NCBI GenBank assembly: GCA_025602915.1
Contig: JAHLJZ010000022.1
Location: forward strand, 248,001 to 312,000
Length of the DNA: 64,000 nucleotides
From: Paraphysoderma sedebokerense
Lineage: Eukaryota > Blastocladiomycota > Physodermatomycetes > Physodermatales > Physodermataceae
Direction: 5' to 3'
Made by a program: the position numbers and the translations under genes. Under the pieces are notes generated by a model. It saw only the letters and a program-made list of their open reading frames with translations. It did no database searches and was not told the origin of the DNA. Positions 26,848 through 39,655 of the stretch are shown here, piece after piece (within the stretch, counting starts at the first letter, position 1; each line of letters opens with the position of its first letter).

Positions 26848-27767
26848 CTAGGCCGATGTACCAGTAGGTGCCTCCACAGTAATATCCATAGGTTGAACGA
26901 CGATGTCATCCTTGTTTATTGTCTTTTCTTTTTTCTTGCCAAACTTTTCCTTCAATTTGTCCAAAAACGATTGTTTGACAGATGACCAATCTACATGGGA
27001 GCGGACCGATGGGGTGAAACTGACCACAGAGTATGTTGTGGCAGCAGTGGAAGTACGACGTAAGGATAAATCTTCAGGTTGTAATGTAGCATGGGCAGGG
27101 GCCAAGGATGGCGAAGCAATAGGTTTTTGTTTCTGAACCTTAGGTTTCTTGACCACAACTGTGGGCACTTGAGCGTTGGCAGTGATGTATGAGGAGACGG
27201 AACCGAGGAGGGAGCTATTTTAGTGTTCAAATTAAAAGTTAAATCGCTATTCAGAAGTTCAACATAACAGAAACCTTTAAACGAAACTAACCTGAATTTG
27301 CCTAAACCTCGCGCACCGACCAAAATACAATCGGCCTTCACTCTATCAGCCAAATCAAGCAAAACGTCTCTAGGGTCTCCTTTCAAGAGAAACTGCTGGG
27401 AAGAGATTTGTCTCGTAGCCAAAACCTTAGCAAACACTTGCTGAACACCAACGATTTCGGATTTCCGGATTTTCATGGCATTTCGGACTTTATCTTCGTT
27501 CAAGAATGCTTTGACGGCAAACGCCATGTCGTTTTCTTCGTTCAAAACTGTGGCAATGACGGCATGATCAGCACCTTCTCTGAGAAAGTTGTCCAGGGAC
27601 CATTGGAGCAGCCAGTCAGAAGATTCAGAGTCGTCGTATGCAATCAAAACAACCCTGCGCTGGTTGAGGGGGAGGCCTTCGATGTGGCCAACGGGGAGCT
27701 GGGAGAGGGCGTTGACGTCGGAGAGGGTGTCGTATTCGGCCATATGAGCTGCAGATGTATCGTGCAT
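26848..27767 (-). CDS. Universal stress protein (UspA fold), copy 2
   Basis: This copy matches the gene at 21815-22734 residue for residue, including the intron and the basic tail. Both copies keep the full upstream sequence, so both can be active, doubling dosage. See the first copy for domains. Confidence 0.88.
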
Positions 27768-29218
27768 GTGTTAAGATGAGAATGCTATTAGCTATAAGTA
27801 TATCAGAAGAGCTGAGATGGGGAATTTCGAGGGAACGGCCCGGCCATTTAAATAAGTGGAAACCGGATCCGCGGCAAAAAAAAAAAGAGGAATCGCCACG
27901 TTGTCGCACCGTTGTCATTATTCCTCGCAATGACTCGAAAATGTGTGATTTCTTCTGCCATGCTTATAATGAGGAATTCAATATTATCGGGTGATATGTG
28001 AAAGATAGACGCATTTCCGCAGACATTGGCATTTGGCAACTGGCCGCATCTAGTGTCCATTGTGCGCTGTATACGGTACATGGTTTGAATGAATTCCGAT
28101 GTCGGTCATAAAGCAAGAGTCATAATAGATAGTCTACCGCAATAGAGTTACCTAGCATTCATCATGACTCTTCAGGAATAACAATAATAATGCCAGTCCC
28201 TTCGATAATTCCCGAATTCAATGTATGTTCCCAAAGGTTGTATCGGTATTCTGATTGACAATTCTTTAGCTCAATTCCGAAAATCAAGTTTCACCGCGGT
28301 CAAGTACTTGTCAAGTCCCTAATGCTGCTAATAGATATCCCAAGAGGAGACTATTCATTAGACGTGATAATAATAATCCATGATTCAAGTATCCCGCATC
28401 TGAACTTTTAAAAGTAACTCAACCGTGTACTAGACGCAGATGGAATCAAATGATTAATTTATTTACATCGTCTTATTTATTTCCCGTATTTCTTTTTAGT
28501 TCTCAATGCTTTTCTTAATCAACTATAGTACAAAACAATAAATACATCAAATAACATTCCCAAGAACTCAAATATCATATTGTATACTATTTTCCTTCTT
28601 TTTTTTCTTCGCCCATATCAACGACAAAAAATTGATAAATGCTCCAAAACTCCGACAACAAAGAAAGAACAAGGCCAAAACAGAAAAGCTAAAAATGAGA
28701 AATAGAACTCAAAAAACGCTTGCCTAAAATATACTACAATGAAAAGTCTTGAAATTGAACAATTTTATGACACAACTCACTACGAGTTGCGCTCAAACTT
28801 ATTTCAAAACCCTACATTTCGCTTTTTGCATTTAAAGTAACATATATTTAATCGGATGTACAATGACCGAGATTGCTAATGGGTACTCATAATGGATAAT
28901 TAGAATGGGGTGATATCGAATGAGTTACTAAGGTTCCCGAGGTGAGGAATGAGAAGTTCTAGTCAGGGAAATGTTCCAGAACTGAGACCTAGAAGAAGCC
29001 CGAGCGAAAAAAATGTTAATGTAAAGTACGGTTCCACTGCCTTTGCTAAGCAAAAGAGTGGAAAGAGACTAGCTATAAAATACAAACCTCAGAATACTAT
29101 CTTATTCATTCTAATTTCTGTTCAAAGCGGAACGACTGGGAGAGGAACCGATTTCGGTCTATAAGTAGAGGCAACAAGGTTATTCTTCCGTTCAAGCGCA
29201 GCCAGAAATTGAATATAT
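27768..29218. other. Duplicated intergenic region
   Basis: Exact-looking copy of 22735-24185. No gene is supported. Confidence 0.6.
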
Positions 29219-30923
29219 TCATATCCATACTTTTTGAGTCACACCAGCAGGTGATTCACCCCTCTCGTTTAATGACAAAGTCAACAAAGACGTCACAGTA
29301 CCAGAGAGGTCGTTTTTGTTTGGCGAATTCCCGGTTTCAATTCCACCATCGATCGTGGCTTCAATACTGCTCTCATTTAAAGGCTCCATATAGAATGGCG
29401 CACCTTCGTCGTCAATCAAATAACTGGGATTATCCAACTTTTCAGAATGATTTGAGACCAACTGTTCTTGAGCATTGTTGAAGGGTTGAACGATTTGGAG
29501 ATGACCATTGAACGGTAGATTATTGAACGAAGACTGAGGTACCGAAGAAGATAATCTCCCATTCATTGGGTTGAAAGTCTGCATACGGGGCTCATTATTG
29601 CTGGCGCCAAATAGAGATCTAGACGGGCTAGAGTTCGGATTGGGTGAAAACCAGTCATGCTCAACTGGGGGACTCCGGCCCATTAATCCATTTCCATCTC
29701 CGCTACCGGCAAGTCGCATCAGGTCACTTTGAATGCTATATCTTCTCCGCTCCGCGGGAGTCAATAACTCATTCAAGGATGAAGGCAAAATTTGATGCTC
29801 CTCATTATCATTGTCATCATCGTTAGTCAAATCAAAAGACCGTCGTGCATCCTGTTCAGGAATGGATGACAGTTTTCGAGTGGGAGATTGCGAGGTTAGG
29901 TGAGATGAGCTTTTTTCATCGTATGACATTGATAGAAATACGGAGTTAAAGTTGGAATTGGTGGTTGTAGTACGTTGATGCGACTGACTGTAAGTATGGG
30001 GTACCCGTTGCTGTGATTGTTCGTATGGTATATTGGTTTCTGAATGTAACATCCATATGGATTTCAACGAAGACGGATTGCCATTCCAGGATGAAGCATA
30101 TTGGTTATATTGTCTAGCTGACTCGGATTGAAGAGAGGAAGAGAAGGCGCTGTCGCTTCGAAGACTTTCAGAGAGATACGAATCTGAAGAGGGGGAATGG
30201 GAGCTATGCGACGCTGCAGTAACAGGATTCGATAGTAATCTTTTACGGGGAGGTGCCGCATTTTGTCTTATTGGTATTGCCATTGTTACAGATCCAGCTG
30301 TGGAAGACATGGATAAATTACTTGATTTTCGACCATTTTTGGTTGGAACGGTATGAGCCTGCAGGATACGGCATTGTTTAGTTAACACCCGTATGTAGCT
30401 AAAAGTAGGAAAAAACCGCAGTAAACACACCAAAGCACACTTGCTTCCAAATTTACAACTTCCTTTGAGATAGTATTTGCAAATGGCTGGATCAACGATT
30501 GCTTCCAAACTGTGAGAAAACGAGCAATTGGATCCTAACATCAGATACGGGTCGTTATAATTTGGTTCAACAATCGGTTACACACATACAAAAGATAAAT
30601 AATGCCTACCGGCTGTACAGGCGCCGCTCTTAAAGAATTTGCAAGGAATATGTTGAGTCGGGGAAGCTACGGAGGGTATGATTAATAAGGCACTCGCTTG
30701 ACAAATTAAGGGGGAATATATCCGCTGCTCCCTCACCTCTAGAAATGGCATTTCCAGGTCGAAGCTGATTTATTTGTGGAGATTTGATTCCATTTTTGGC
30801 TGTACGGCCATTATCGTCGGCAGTTTCTACAGACTGGGGAACTGGGGCTACGATACTCAATAGCTGGTGAGAGAATCTCGACACGTTTGGATCGGATAGC
30901 TGAACGAGAGGGGCAGTTGACAT
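29219..30923 (-). CDS. Lee1-like protein with two CCCH zinc fingers (intact copy)
   Basis: Start MSTAPLVQLSDPNVSRFSHQ at 30923. Exon 1 ends after GNAISR with a GTGAGG donor. A short exon HIPCKFFKSGACTAG follows, then an exon completing finger 1 (SNCSFSHS) and giving finger 2 CKYYLKGSCKFGSKCAL, finished by VHTVPTKNGRK. Both fingers are C-x7-C-x5-C-x3-H. The remaining 350 residues are Ser/Asn/Gln-rich, low in structure, with an acidic DDDNDNEEH patch. The arrangement resembles yeast Lee1 and related fungal CCCH proteins, which are probably RNA-binding; target unknown. The promoter is its own, outside the repeat. The other copy at 24186 is fused to a membrane gene. Confidence 0.8.
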
Positions 30924-32863
30924 ATATGTTTTTTCAGGGGTAGATGTAGCTTGAAAGAGAGAGAGAGATTCGAGTATTTCTGCCGATATATCTTATTTTA
31001 AGGTTGTGTTGAAATGTGGAATAGTAGCGGCAAAAGCGGTCGGCGAGAGCGGAAGTACGGGGCGTTACGGAAAGTCTGGCAAATTTGCGATACCTGCGGG
31101 GACAATATAATCGAGGGACGAGGGAATAAAACTGCGGACGAGGACGGCAATACTGGGCTATCGGATGTCTGACGACGGATACGGATGCGCTGTGATTCGA
31201 GAGCAATGATAAATGATAATTGCTGCTGGCAATGTCAATTTCCTACTCTTAAAGATGCGGGACTCATGCGAGGGCGTTGCGCATCCGGCCGAGGGAACGG
31301 AGTCTGCCGGTCACGGGGACAGTGTGACCTTGTGACCTGCCTTTCTGCTAAAAGCCCAGACAATCACAGACAATCGCATTATCCCCTCATCATTGCAAGT
31401 ACGCACCAATGGAGTTTGTGAACGGTATCACAAGAGCTGTTGCAGTGCTGTTGCCGTGCTGTTGCCGGAGAACTCCAAAAGTCTGCGTACGTTTGAAGTG
31501 TTCGATACTCATAAGACATTAGGGCCCATCTTTTATTAAGCAGACAACTGATATAATGAGGGACACGAATAGATATAATATAGATTGCTATTTGCAATGT
31601 GTATATGTTGCCATGGTCAATGCCCAAATCCTTACTGGAATTTACCGCATGGGAATATAGTGGAGGGAATGGGCAGAGGCGGATATATTCAATCCAAATT
31701 CCATCTACACAGGTTCATAATGACAGAATGTTATGGGTCTGAACAGGAGACTAGGAAAACAAGTAAAAGCTGGTCAGCTGGGAGTATTACATGCATTTAG
31801 TCTTGTCAACATCGGGAATTATTATGTTTTTTAAATTTGAGAGGGCACGGAGTGACGACATCTAAACCATCAAGGAGTCTTGGCCTCAAAGTGGGCTAGG
31901 AATCCCAGTTAAGGTATGTGGCCGATTCCGGTTGGCTTCATGTACATTAACAATAACCTGCAATGTATCTACGGATGTTGAATTATGATAAATAGAATGT
32001 ATCGAGGGTCGTGAATTTTCGAATGATACATACAGACGCCTATATGCGTTCTCAATAAAATATCCGCATGCTTCCGACCAGTTCATCGCTTATTGTTGTG
32101 GCTTGCAGATTCAAGGATTAAGAATATCAACATGCATATTGGTTCGAGACGGGTGAAGTTGGAGAGTACAGTGTCATATGCGATGGGTTTTCATGCAGCT
32201 GTCCACGTACTCTTAATTCAAATTGGCAAGATTCCATATGTTAGCTGATATAAGTATTACAGATTGCACTTATCAAGTGAAATTAAATGTCTGGGTCGAG
32301 ATTTATTCAAGATGGTTCATTGTTAAGTAAGGATTTCCTTAGCATTGATCCGTATGTTAAAAGCGAGCTAGTTTGACAAACATTTCCTGAGATTTCAATA
32401 TGACTTGTTGTACACGAAGGCTTGATAATATCCATCAGCCAGTCTCAAGAGTTGGCGGTGGTTTGCCATAATTTCTCACGTCCATTTAAATTCAAGATTA
32501 ACAGCCCAAAACTGGAAGCCGTCATTAATACTTCCGCTTCTTGGGGGTTTGTAAAAGTTAAATCGGTCCGACTACAATCCTCAAAATTAAGTGATTTTGT
32601 CCTCAAGAGGCGTCCAACGCTGCTATTGAAAGCAATTAAACATTTTCTCCCTTGCTCTGACGACGGAGGTGGCTGGGTGAGCGTGGATAAGGCCGTGTCT
32701 TGACGTGGCTTCCACCAGCATTAGCGCGGTCAATTAACATGAATCCGCCGTGCAGAGAGGAAACATTCCGTCAATATAAAGAGGGAGATTCAACCCTGGT
32801 TTTCTAAATTTGCTATCGCTAATATTTCTATCGCTAATATTGGGAAAACTGTCCGTCATAGCC
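30924..32863. other. Long intergenic region, divergent promoters
   Basis: About 1.9 kb between the CCCH start and the first secreted-protein gene. It includes a short GA run near 30957-30968, a GC-richer block at 31020-31330 probably forming the CCCH promoter or 5' UTR, a TATA box (TATAAAG, 32775-32781) 83 bases before the next ATG, and a doubled TATCGCTAATATT at about 32812-32840. Short frames present have no coding support. Confidence 0.55.
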
Positions 32864-33931
32864 ATGAAAACTTCCATCACTTTTGCCCTCGTTCTATCCT
32901 TTGCCTTCTTGGCCAACGCCGTTCCCCAGGCCCCGCAACCTCAGCCCGGGAACAACCGTACAAACGGACCCCCACTATCGATTGAGTGCCGTACTCAGAG
33001 TATCAAATCAGGTGCGATGGTTATTGAGCCTTGTACATCCGCAATAACTCCGTTGTTAAGCAAAGGGGAAATTACTTTGAATTCTTCGACTGCAGATGTG
33101 AGTCGTCCAATGTTACATAGTATGTACTTGAATCACGCCGTTCAGTTCACTAACTTTATTCTTCCTCTCATTAGAAAGCAAATTTCATTTTAACTGCGAC
33201 AAAATCTATCTGTAGTGACCAATGTTTCAACAATGCCAGGACTGCGGTCAAAGAAATCGAAGGGAAATGTGCTGCCCCCGATTCTCGAGATGAAAAACTC
33301 ATGTGGGCTACCCAACATGTTCTCTTTGCCAGAGACTTATTCTGTTTGAAAGAAGGTGATCAACTATGTGTCAATAAGGCAGTCGAAAACGCCAAATCGA
33401 AGAATGTCCTCGATAAAGTTTTCCAAGTTTTAACTCCTCCTACTTTCACTCCAATCAACGACACGAACGCTCCTCCGAGTGAACCTGGTAAAAGAAATCC
33501 CAAAGCAATCTCTTATGCCATCCAATATATCAATACCTTTGCAAACCAATTTACTGACTTGCCCAATGAGTAAGAGTCATTTTGTCTCCACCATTGCACC
33601 TCCTATATGAAAATCTAACTTCTTCTTCTCCAACAGTATTGTCTGTACCTCTTGCCAAAAGAGTATGTCCGAACAAGCTTACGTATGGTACAATACAGTC
33701 TTTGGTCCTCGTATTTCCAGATTTGGAAACCAGCCTGAGCTTACCACAGCCATCGACAACTTGGTCAAGAAAGCTAACGACAAATGTGGTGCCAACTGGA
33801 TCGCGAAAGACGCTAAATTGGTTTTAGGCCAATCTGCTCAAGCACAATTATCTTCTGCGGAATCAAGTTACAAAATCATGAATGTCGTGGTATTCCCGGC
33901 TGTTATCGCTGCTATTGCATTATTCACGTAG
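32864..33931 (+). CDS. Secreted cysteine-rich, GPI-anchor-type protein 1
   Basis: Signal peptide MKTSITFALVLSFAFLANA with the predicted cut before VPQAP. The mature part has paired cysteines: IECRTQS..EPC, a second exon with KANFILTATKSICSDQCFNN and GKCAAPD, then WATQHVLFARDLFCLKEGDQ with LC, and a third exon IVCTSCQKSMSEQAYVWYNT and NDKCGANW. A hydrophobic C-terminal helix (IMNVVVFPAVIAAIALFT) after a Ser-rich stretch fits GPI addition. Exons are 32864-33097, 33175-33569 and 33637-33931, all with GT-AG borders and continuous phase. It resembles the general layout of small secreted fungal surface proteins of unknown function. It forms a head-to-tail pair with the next gene. Confidence 0.8.
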
Positions 33932-34754
33932 TTGCTCTCGCAATTCTGATATGTTTATGTCCAAAGCTTAATTCAAGTAATAATTTTAATGATCTGTAAA
34001 TAATTCCATGTCTCGGTTGTTTTAATAATAACTACCTGTGCATACTTTGGATCAATTCAATACTTTGGCCACAATTCATTTGCCTATTTCTGGTAATGTC
34101 CCTCAATTGTCTGCGGACCAATATTGCCTTACAAGACCATTCCAACTGTTAGGGAGGGTTGAAATGATTATGTGCCCTTCATCCATTCGTACAAAGAGAC
34201 AATAATGCACTATGGCCACCGCTTGAGCGAATCTGTTCATCATGCCATGATATTAATGGAACGCCCACAGTACTCACTCAAACAGATTTGTATCGGTCAA
34301 TCACATAAAGCTACTCCATGCTTTATAAAGCAGCATGACTTAGTAGAACTCTTCTAAATACAAACCAGTATTCAGAAATGTTCTCGTTCGACCGGAGAAT
34401 TGGTGAAAACGCTGAGCACAATACGATAACGCCAACTTCTGATCATTCTAATTTTGACGGCTGATGATGATTTGACCGTAGCGTTTATATCATGTCATTC
34501 ATGTATCCACCGTTTGTACACAACCCAGCAGCGTACGGCTTGAAAATATTGTTAGTCAGTTATAGAACGCCGCATGAGTGCTAACACGCTATCTGGCCGC
34601 TCCCTTTCCACATTGAATGTGGCTTGGTGGATCTATCAGAGACGTTAATTCATACTTCGGTCTGTCAATCCGCTTTTTTCAGAACCCTGCTTTGCTTAAA
34701 AACGCAGTTCCTTCCATAGAAGCAACAAAGTCTTCACAGATATTTTAGATAACT
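33932..34754. other. Intergenic between the secreted-protein pair
   Basis: About 820 bases. A near-palindrome CCACATTGAATGTGG lies near 34609. No gene supported. Confidence 0.5.
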
Positions 34755-35831
34755 ATGAAATTCGCATTTGGTTCTCTCGCTATTTTCGCCTTTGTCGTTT
34801 ACGTACAAGGGGTGCCCCAAGCCGGCGGCAGTAACGGCACAATTTCTCAATGTATGTTGCAAGCAGCCGGTTCCGCAGGCAAACTCGTCAGACCCTGCGC
34901 TGAACCAATGAAGGGAATTAAACCCCCGACTTTAACATCATCTGCACAAGAGGTAAGTCTTCTTGATTGTGTTTGTCGGCATTCATTCTGTGTTAAGTCG
35001 GCCAATAACACCGCTACTTGACTTCTTTTAGAGAGCGGATTTTGTTCTCGCAGTGAGCAAAGGTTTCTGTTCCGAGCAATGCTTCACAACCGTTAAGCAG
35101 GTCAGAGGAGGTACGGATCGATTCATTTACTTCAGAAAACGTCTTTCGCATTCCACTCATCGTTTCATTTTTAGAAATCGACGCAAAATGCGCAAATTCT
35201 GATCAAAAGGACATTACAGTCACCTGGATCGCTCAGCATTTGAGTTTTGCCCGCGATATTATGTGCATTAGAGAAGGTCCGCAACTTTGTTTGGCAAAAC
35301 AAATCGAGCTAGCAAAATCGATGAATGTGTTTGAACAAGCGGTGGATATTTTCTCGCCGCCAAGTATTAATCTTACGCAGACATCTGGAGGTAACCATTC
35401 TGAAGTAAAATTTGCTATTGATTATATACAAAAGTTTGTTGATCAATACAAGGCGTTGCCGAACAAGTGAGTAAGATTTTAGGTATTTACTTGTTAAATC
35501 AATTAACCGACATATTGTACTCTCCAGCTATGTTTGCACCAACTGTTTCAAAACTATGACCGAACAGGCCCATTCTTGGTACAAAACCGTTTTAGAACCC
35601 CGCATTAAGCAATATAGCAACCAACCTGAGCTTTCCGCACAAGTAGAAAAGCTTGTTTCCAGTGCAAACGAAAAATGCGGAGCAAACTTTGTTCAAGCTA
35701 ACAAACCAGTGACTATCGGTAATGCTGCCCAATACGAAATAGGAAGCGACCAGCCCTCAAGCTCTGGCACTATCCAATATTCGATCATTACCTTATTGTT
35801 GTTGGCTGCGACGGTTGTTATTGGAATGTAA
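34755..35831 (+). CDS. Secreted cysteine-rich, GPI-anchor-type protein 2
   Basis: Paralogue of the upstream gene. Signal peptide MKFAFGSLAIFAFVVYVQG, then CMLQAAGSAGKLVRPCAEPM, RADFVLAVSKGFCSEQCFTT, AKCANSDQKD, HLSFARDIMCIREGPQLCLA, NYVCTNCFKTMTEQAHSWYK and NEKCGANF. A C-terminal helix IITLLLLAATVVIGM suggests a GPI anchor. Exons are 34755-34952, 35032-35110, 35175-35466 and 35528-35831. It has one more intron than its neighbour, at the VRG/E position, while all other borders match. Every cysteine is kept in the pair, pointing to a conserved disulfide-bonded fold. Function unknown, probably cell surface. Confidence 0.8.
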
Positions 35832-36307
35832 TATCATTGAGGTCCTATTTTATGTGTAACCAGACGTGCCATAATTGTATAAGTATCTGTTAATTAATTT
35901 TCGGCAAGGGACTTAGATTGAACAATGGTTTGTGTATTTAATAATTATACTATATTGAAATTGAGGATAATAAATGATTGAGTATCAAACATGATCAATG
36001 AACAGATCGCATATTTGCTTTAATTTATCAGCTTCTGAAGCACTTATCTGGTTTGCAAATATTTTGCCTGGCCCTTCAAAGTTGACAACAATAATGGGAA
36101 CGCATTACAGGCTGCAATTACCAATTCACTATATTACATGAATAAATCTATGTCATTTTCTATGTACAAGATTATACCAACTTCGCTCTTTAATCGATAT
36201 CACAGCTTTGACCTAAACAACAGCTTTCTTACAATCATGCATAATTGTTTCATGGCGAAGCGATTAATTCTTTGTAATGTCCTCTGTGTAGCATTAGTTT
36301 TCTGCCG
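35832..36307. other. Convergent 3' intergenic region
   Basis: About 475 AT-rich bases between converging genes. Several polyadenylation-like AATAAA/AATAAT words; no gene. Confidence 0.5.
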
Positions 36308-39118
36308 TCAATCTATTCCACACAAATTTTCATCATCTCGATTTTCAATCACCCACTGTGATTCTTTCTCTCCATCACCTTCTGCGTCCCCTTCGATACC
36401 GCTTTCTCCTTCGCTTATCTCATTTTTGCTGGAGGACTGCATCTGCTTTCTAGGTCTGCGCTTTTTTACTTGTTCCAATTCAATATCCAAACCATCTATA
36501 TTCTCGTTTTCTTTTGCGGATGGGTAGGGGACATTGGGAATAAGATCCATGCTACTTGATTTTTCCTTTTCCTTGCCCTTCCAGGTTTGCTTAGTCCATT
36601 TAGTATTCGAGCTGAATGATGAGCTTGATTTACGCTTGATTTTACCAACTTCTTCAACTAGTACGATGGTGGCACAAAAAGCAACAGATATCCCCAGTAA
36701 TTCGATTGACTTCAATGACGATCCAGTCGCCCCGACCAATAAAAACAGTAATGCCACAAAAACCCGAAAACTGAGTCGAAGAGTGCGTGGTAATAATGTG
36801 TGCGGCTGATCGTGATGATGATCAAGAGCTAATGGAAATGAAAAAGGTAAAATCGACAGGCGGTGGGGACGTTAGAATGGGTTTAGTACAAGGAAAACTG
36901 GAACCTACATTCGTGAAGAGCACCCAACAGAAACAGTGAGAAATATATTAAAGAAAGAGCCGCGCACAACAACCATCGGACTTGTGTTGGGGCCGGGTTG
37001 TAAACGGATTGAGCGAATTCAGCATACAGTTGTTTCACAAGAGTTCCGACAGCGGCACCAGCACCGACGATTCCTAATATAATGTTGTAAACAACACTGT
37101 TAGTGCGATCGATGATGGAAAAAAATGACAGTCTAACAATCAAGCAAAATGACAAACCCATGCTCTAAGTGATATAAAAACTGTCAGCTTATATTGCTAT
37201 TATTCGACAATTCTTATGAGGCTACATACCAAGGGTAAGTGGCTGAAATTCCACAAAAATCCCTGGACTACGTGTCTTCTAATGGCATGTCTGAAATTCT
37301 TACTACTTTCGGCTCTAGTGTAAGCCCATTCAACAAATACCGCAATCAATAAACCTTGGAATATTCCAAACATAGCGGGACTTATCTGTGAGTAGTCAGA
37401 TGATATTGCGAAGGAATTGATTATTTCTCCCGACACTATAATCAAGAGAAGCCCATAGCGTTCTGAGAGATGTTCGATGTCTAAAGTAAGCGAGTGACGA
37501 GGGTATGAGCAAAACGGTGAATCGAACCTAAAAGAAAAACTGCATACTAATTGCCAGCCGGTATTTAAACTTCAAGCGAATACGGCTTAAGACGATATAA
37601 GCGAATGTTCCTAAAAATACCGATTAAGCATAAAGTGATTGGGAGGATGAATAAATAAAAGGTACAAACCAAGAATCTCGACTATGCAACCAACCGCCCA
37701 CATAATAACTTTTAGAGAACCGACCCCACTTATTCCGTCCTTTTCATTCGGTAGCAGCATACACACCAGCCATGGAGCTGTCCGTATACACACGATGCCG
37801 ACATGAATGAGGAAATGGTTCCGAAATTTAGGCAAAAAATGTGCGTTGAACACATAAGAGCCCATGTATACGAGCCGAGATAACAGGAAAAACACAAGAA
37901 ATTTTGTCGTTGTCCCTGCAACTGATGCATCGTCGGTGAATGCATATTCGATATTGATTGCCATTCCGAGAAGTAGAGTCATGTGCATTATAAACAGTAT
38001 TTTGTGGTACAGGTCAGTTTCGTTCGGTAGGAACCTATTATTGTAAAAGCTAATGGCCGACCTGCAAGGCGTAACACGATATATTAAGATTATCTTCAAT
38101 GATAGCTTTATGATTTTCTGTACATACCAGTGTAAAAACAGAGGGATAAAGAGTAGCGAAAACTCCAAAACGTTGGACCAGGTGATGTTTTCCTTTCTCA
38201 AATACTTTGCTAGATAAGGCTATGAGTATCTAGCTAGGAATAACACTAGCATAGAATTCTTACCAATTTTAGAAACAGCGACAACATAGACTAAGTCCAT
38301 CAAAAGTTCATCCCAACCTAAATTCCAGGTTGACGTGAAGTTACAGTAAGAATTCAACGAAATTCGGGAGTGGTAGCCGATAATGAGAATTATTTTTATT
38401 ACCCACTCTCCTTGAACCTTTCTCTAAATGCAATATATCACTGACATAGTACTGCCGGACTGTTGGTTTCCGAACAAACTCGTTATTTGAGGAAGGTTGA
38501 AAAAAATGAAAAGTCGGCCTAATGTTCAACGGATTGATATCTAGCTGGGAAGGGGTGCTCTTGATAGATTGTGTGTCAAATTTGTCATATGAATCGAATG
38601 ATGTGGACGAGCTGCGGTACTGCCTCGGCGGAAATGTAATCAGCACGGATGGTAGATCGGTTGGGTTGAGCAATCGATCTGAAGTATTACCTCCTCTACC
38701 TCACTGTGCTCATCCGAAGTCTCTGCATTGGCGGTGTTATGCTTTGACAATTCCTTCACTTCCCATTTTTTGTACTCCAATTCCCGTACGGCTCTATTCA
38801 GTTTTCTCTTCAGACTAGATGCTGATTGCGCAACTTGAGATTGCGAGTCAGACCGCAAAGAATCTTGAGAAAGACGATTGTAGGATCTTTGCAGCTCTCC
38901 AATTTTCTTCTCTAATTCATGTATTCGTGAGAATACTATAGATATATGATCGGGAGACCTATTGTCAAAAAGGTGGTTAGATTGTTTATGTTTGCGGATA
39001 CATTCAGTGGAATATCATACCCGAAGCGAATAAATTCAGACTCCTTAGAGGTCAGTATATCATTCTCATCTCTAACAACTGTGATTTTGCGTCCTCTTAT
39101 GTTCTTAGGCATGAGCAA
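36308..39118 (-). CDS. LtrA-domain membrane protein with N-terminal coiled coil
   Basis: The LtrA (low temperature requirement A) family are multi-helix membrane proteins of poorly known role. The N-terminus MLMPKNIRGRKITVVRDEND leads into a coiled coil (FSRIHELEKKIGELQRSY, LKRKLNRAVRELEYKKWEVK), then a Ser-rich linker, then the LtrA signature: VRQYYVSDILHLEKGSRRV, spliced to GWDELLMDLVYVVAVSKI, AKYLRKENITWSNVLEFSLL, LYHKILFIMHMTLLLGMAIN and EHLSERYGLLLIIVSGE. About eleven helices follow in total. The C-terminal tail is cytosolic-looking, Lys/Ser-rich then acidic, ending at 36308. The splice between SRRV and GWDELL (GTAATA...TTTAG) restores the family motif exactly. The coiled-coil part is unusual compared with bacterial LtrA. 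Confidence 0.82.
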
Positions 39119-39655
39119 ACGATTGCAAAAGATTTCATAAATATAGCATTCCCGCTCTCTTGATCAAGCTTGGGGAATGTGGGCTAGCACATCTGTTGGT
39201 GCGCGGAAACTTTGATTGTGCTGGTTTCGGACTTCAACAGTTTGACTTCTACTGTAGATACATTTAAATAAAATCTCGCATCATCTTAGACATTTTTAGG
39301 CTGATGAGTGATGACAGGAAACAACCGAGTGATTCACTCTCGCAGGAATCCTCCCATTCAAATCTTAGCTGCCACTGCGGTAGAACTAGGAAGGGTGACA
39401 GGTAAAGCGGGTTTTGTAAGAAAATTCTCAAGCGCAACATGTCTTTTAGTTGTGCGCAATTGAGGCCCGATTAAGGCCCAGCTCCATTCGGTATGATGCA
39501 TGCAGTCATGCATAGATGGTATGCTTACAACGGCACTAATACCCTCGGTCCACGGGTGCAGAATGCAAAGATTATGGATATTCGTGAATTCACACTATTA
39601 CAAAGTTCCTCGTTCAATATTTACATTAATTAAGCTACAAATCCAAATCCAATAA
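39119..39655. other. Intergenic without supported gene
   Basis: About 540 bases between the LtrA start and the GH16-like 3' end. Nothing recognisable. Confidence 0.5.

Larger units (their letters stand above)
25870..30902. repeat. Tandem duplication, copy 2 of a 5,033-bp unit
   Basis: Copy 2 directly abuts copy 1 with no spacer. It carries the 5' 103 codons and promoter of membrane member 3, a second universal stress protein gene, and most of the intact CCCH gene; the last eight codons' worth of that gene's 5' end lie just outside at 30903-30923. Confidence 0.95.
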
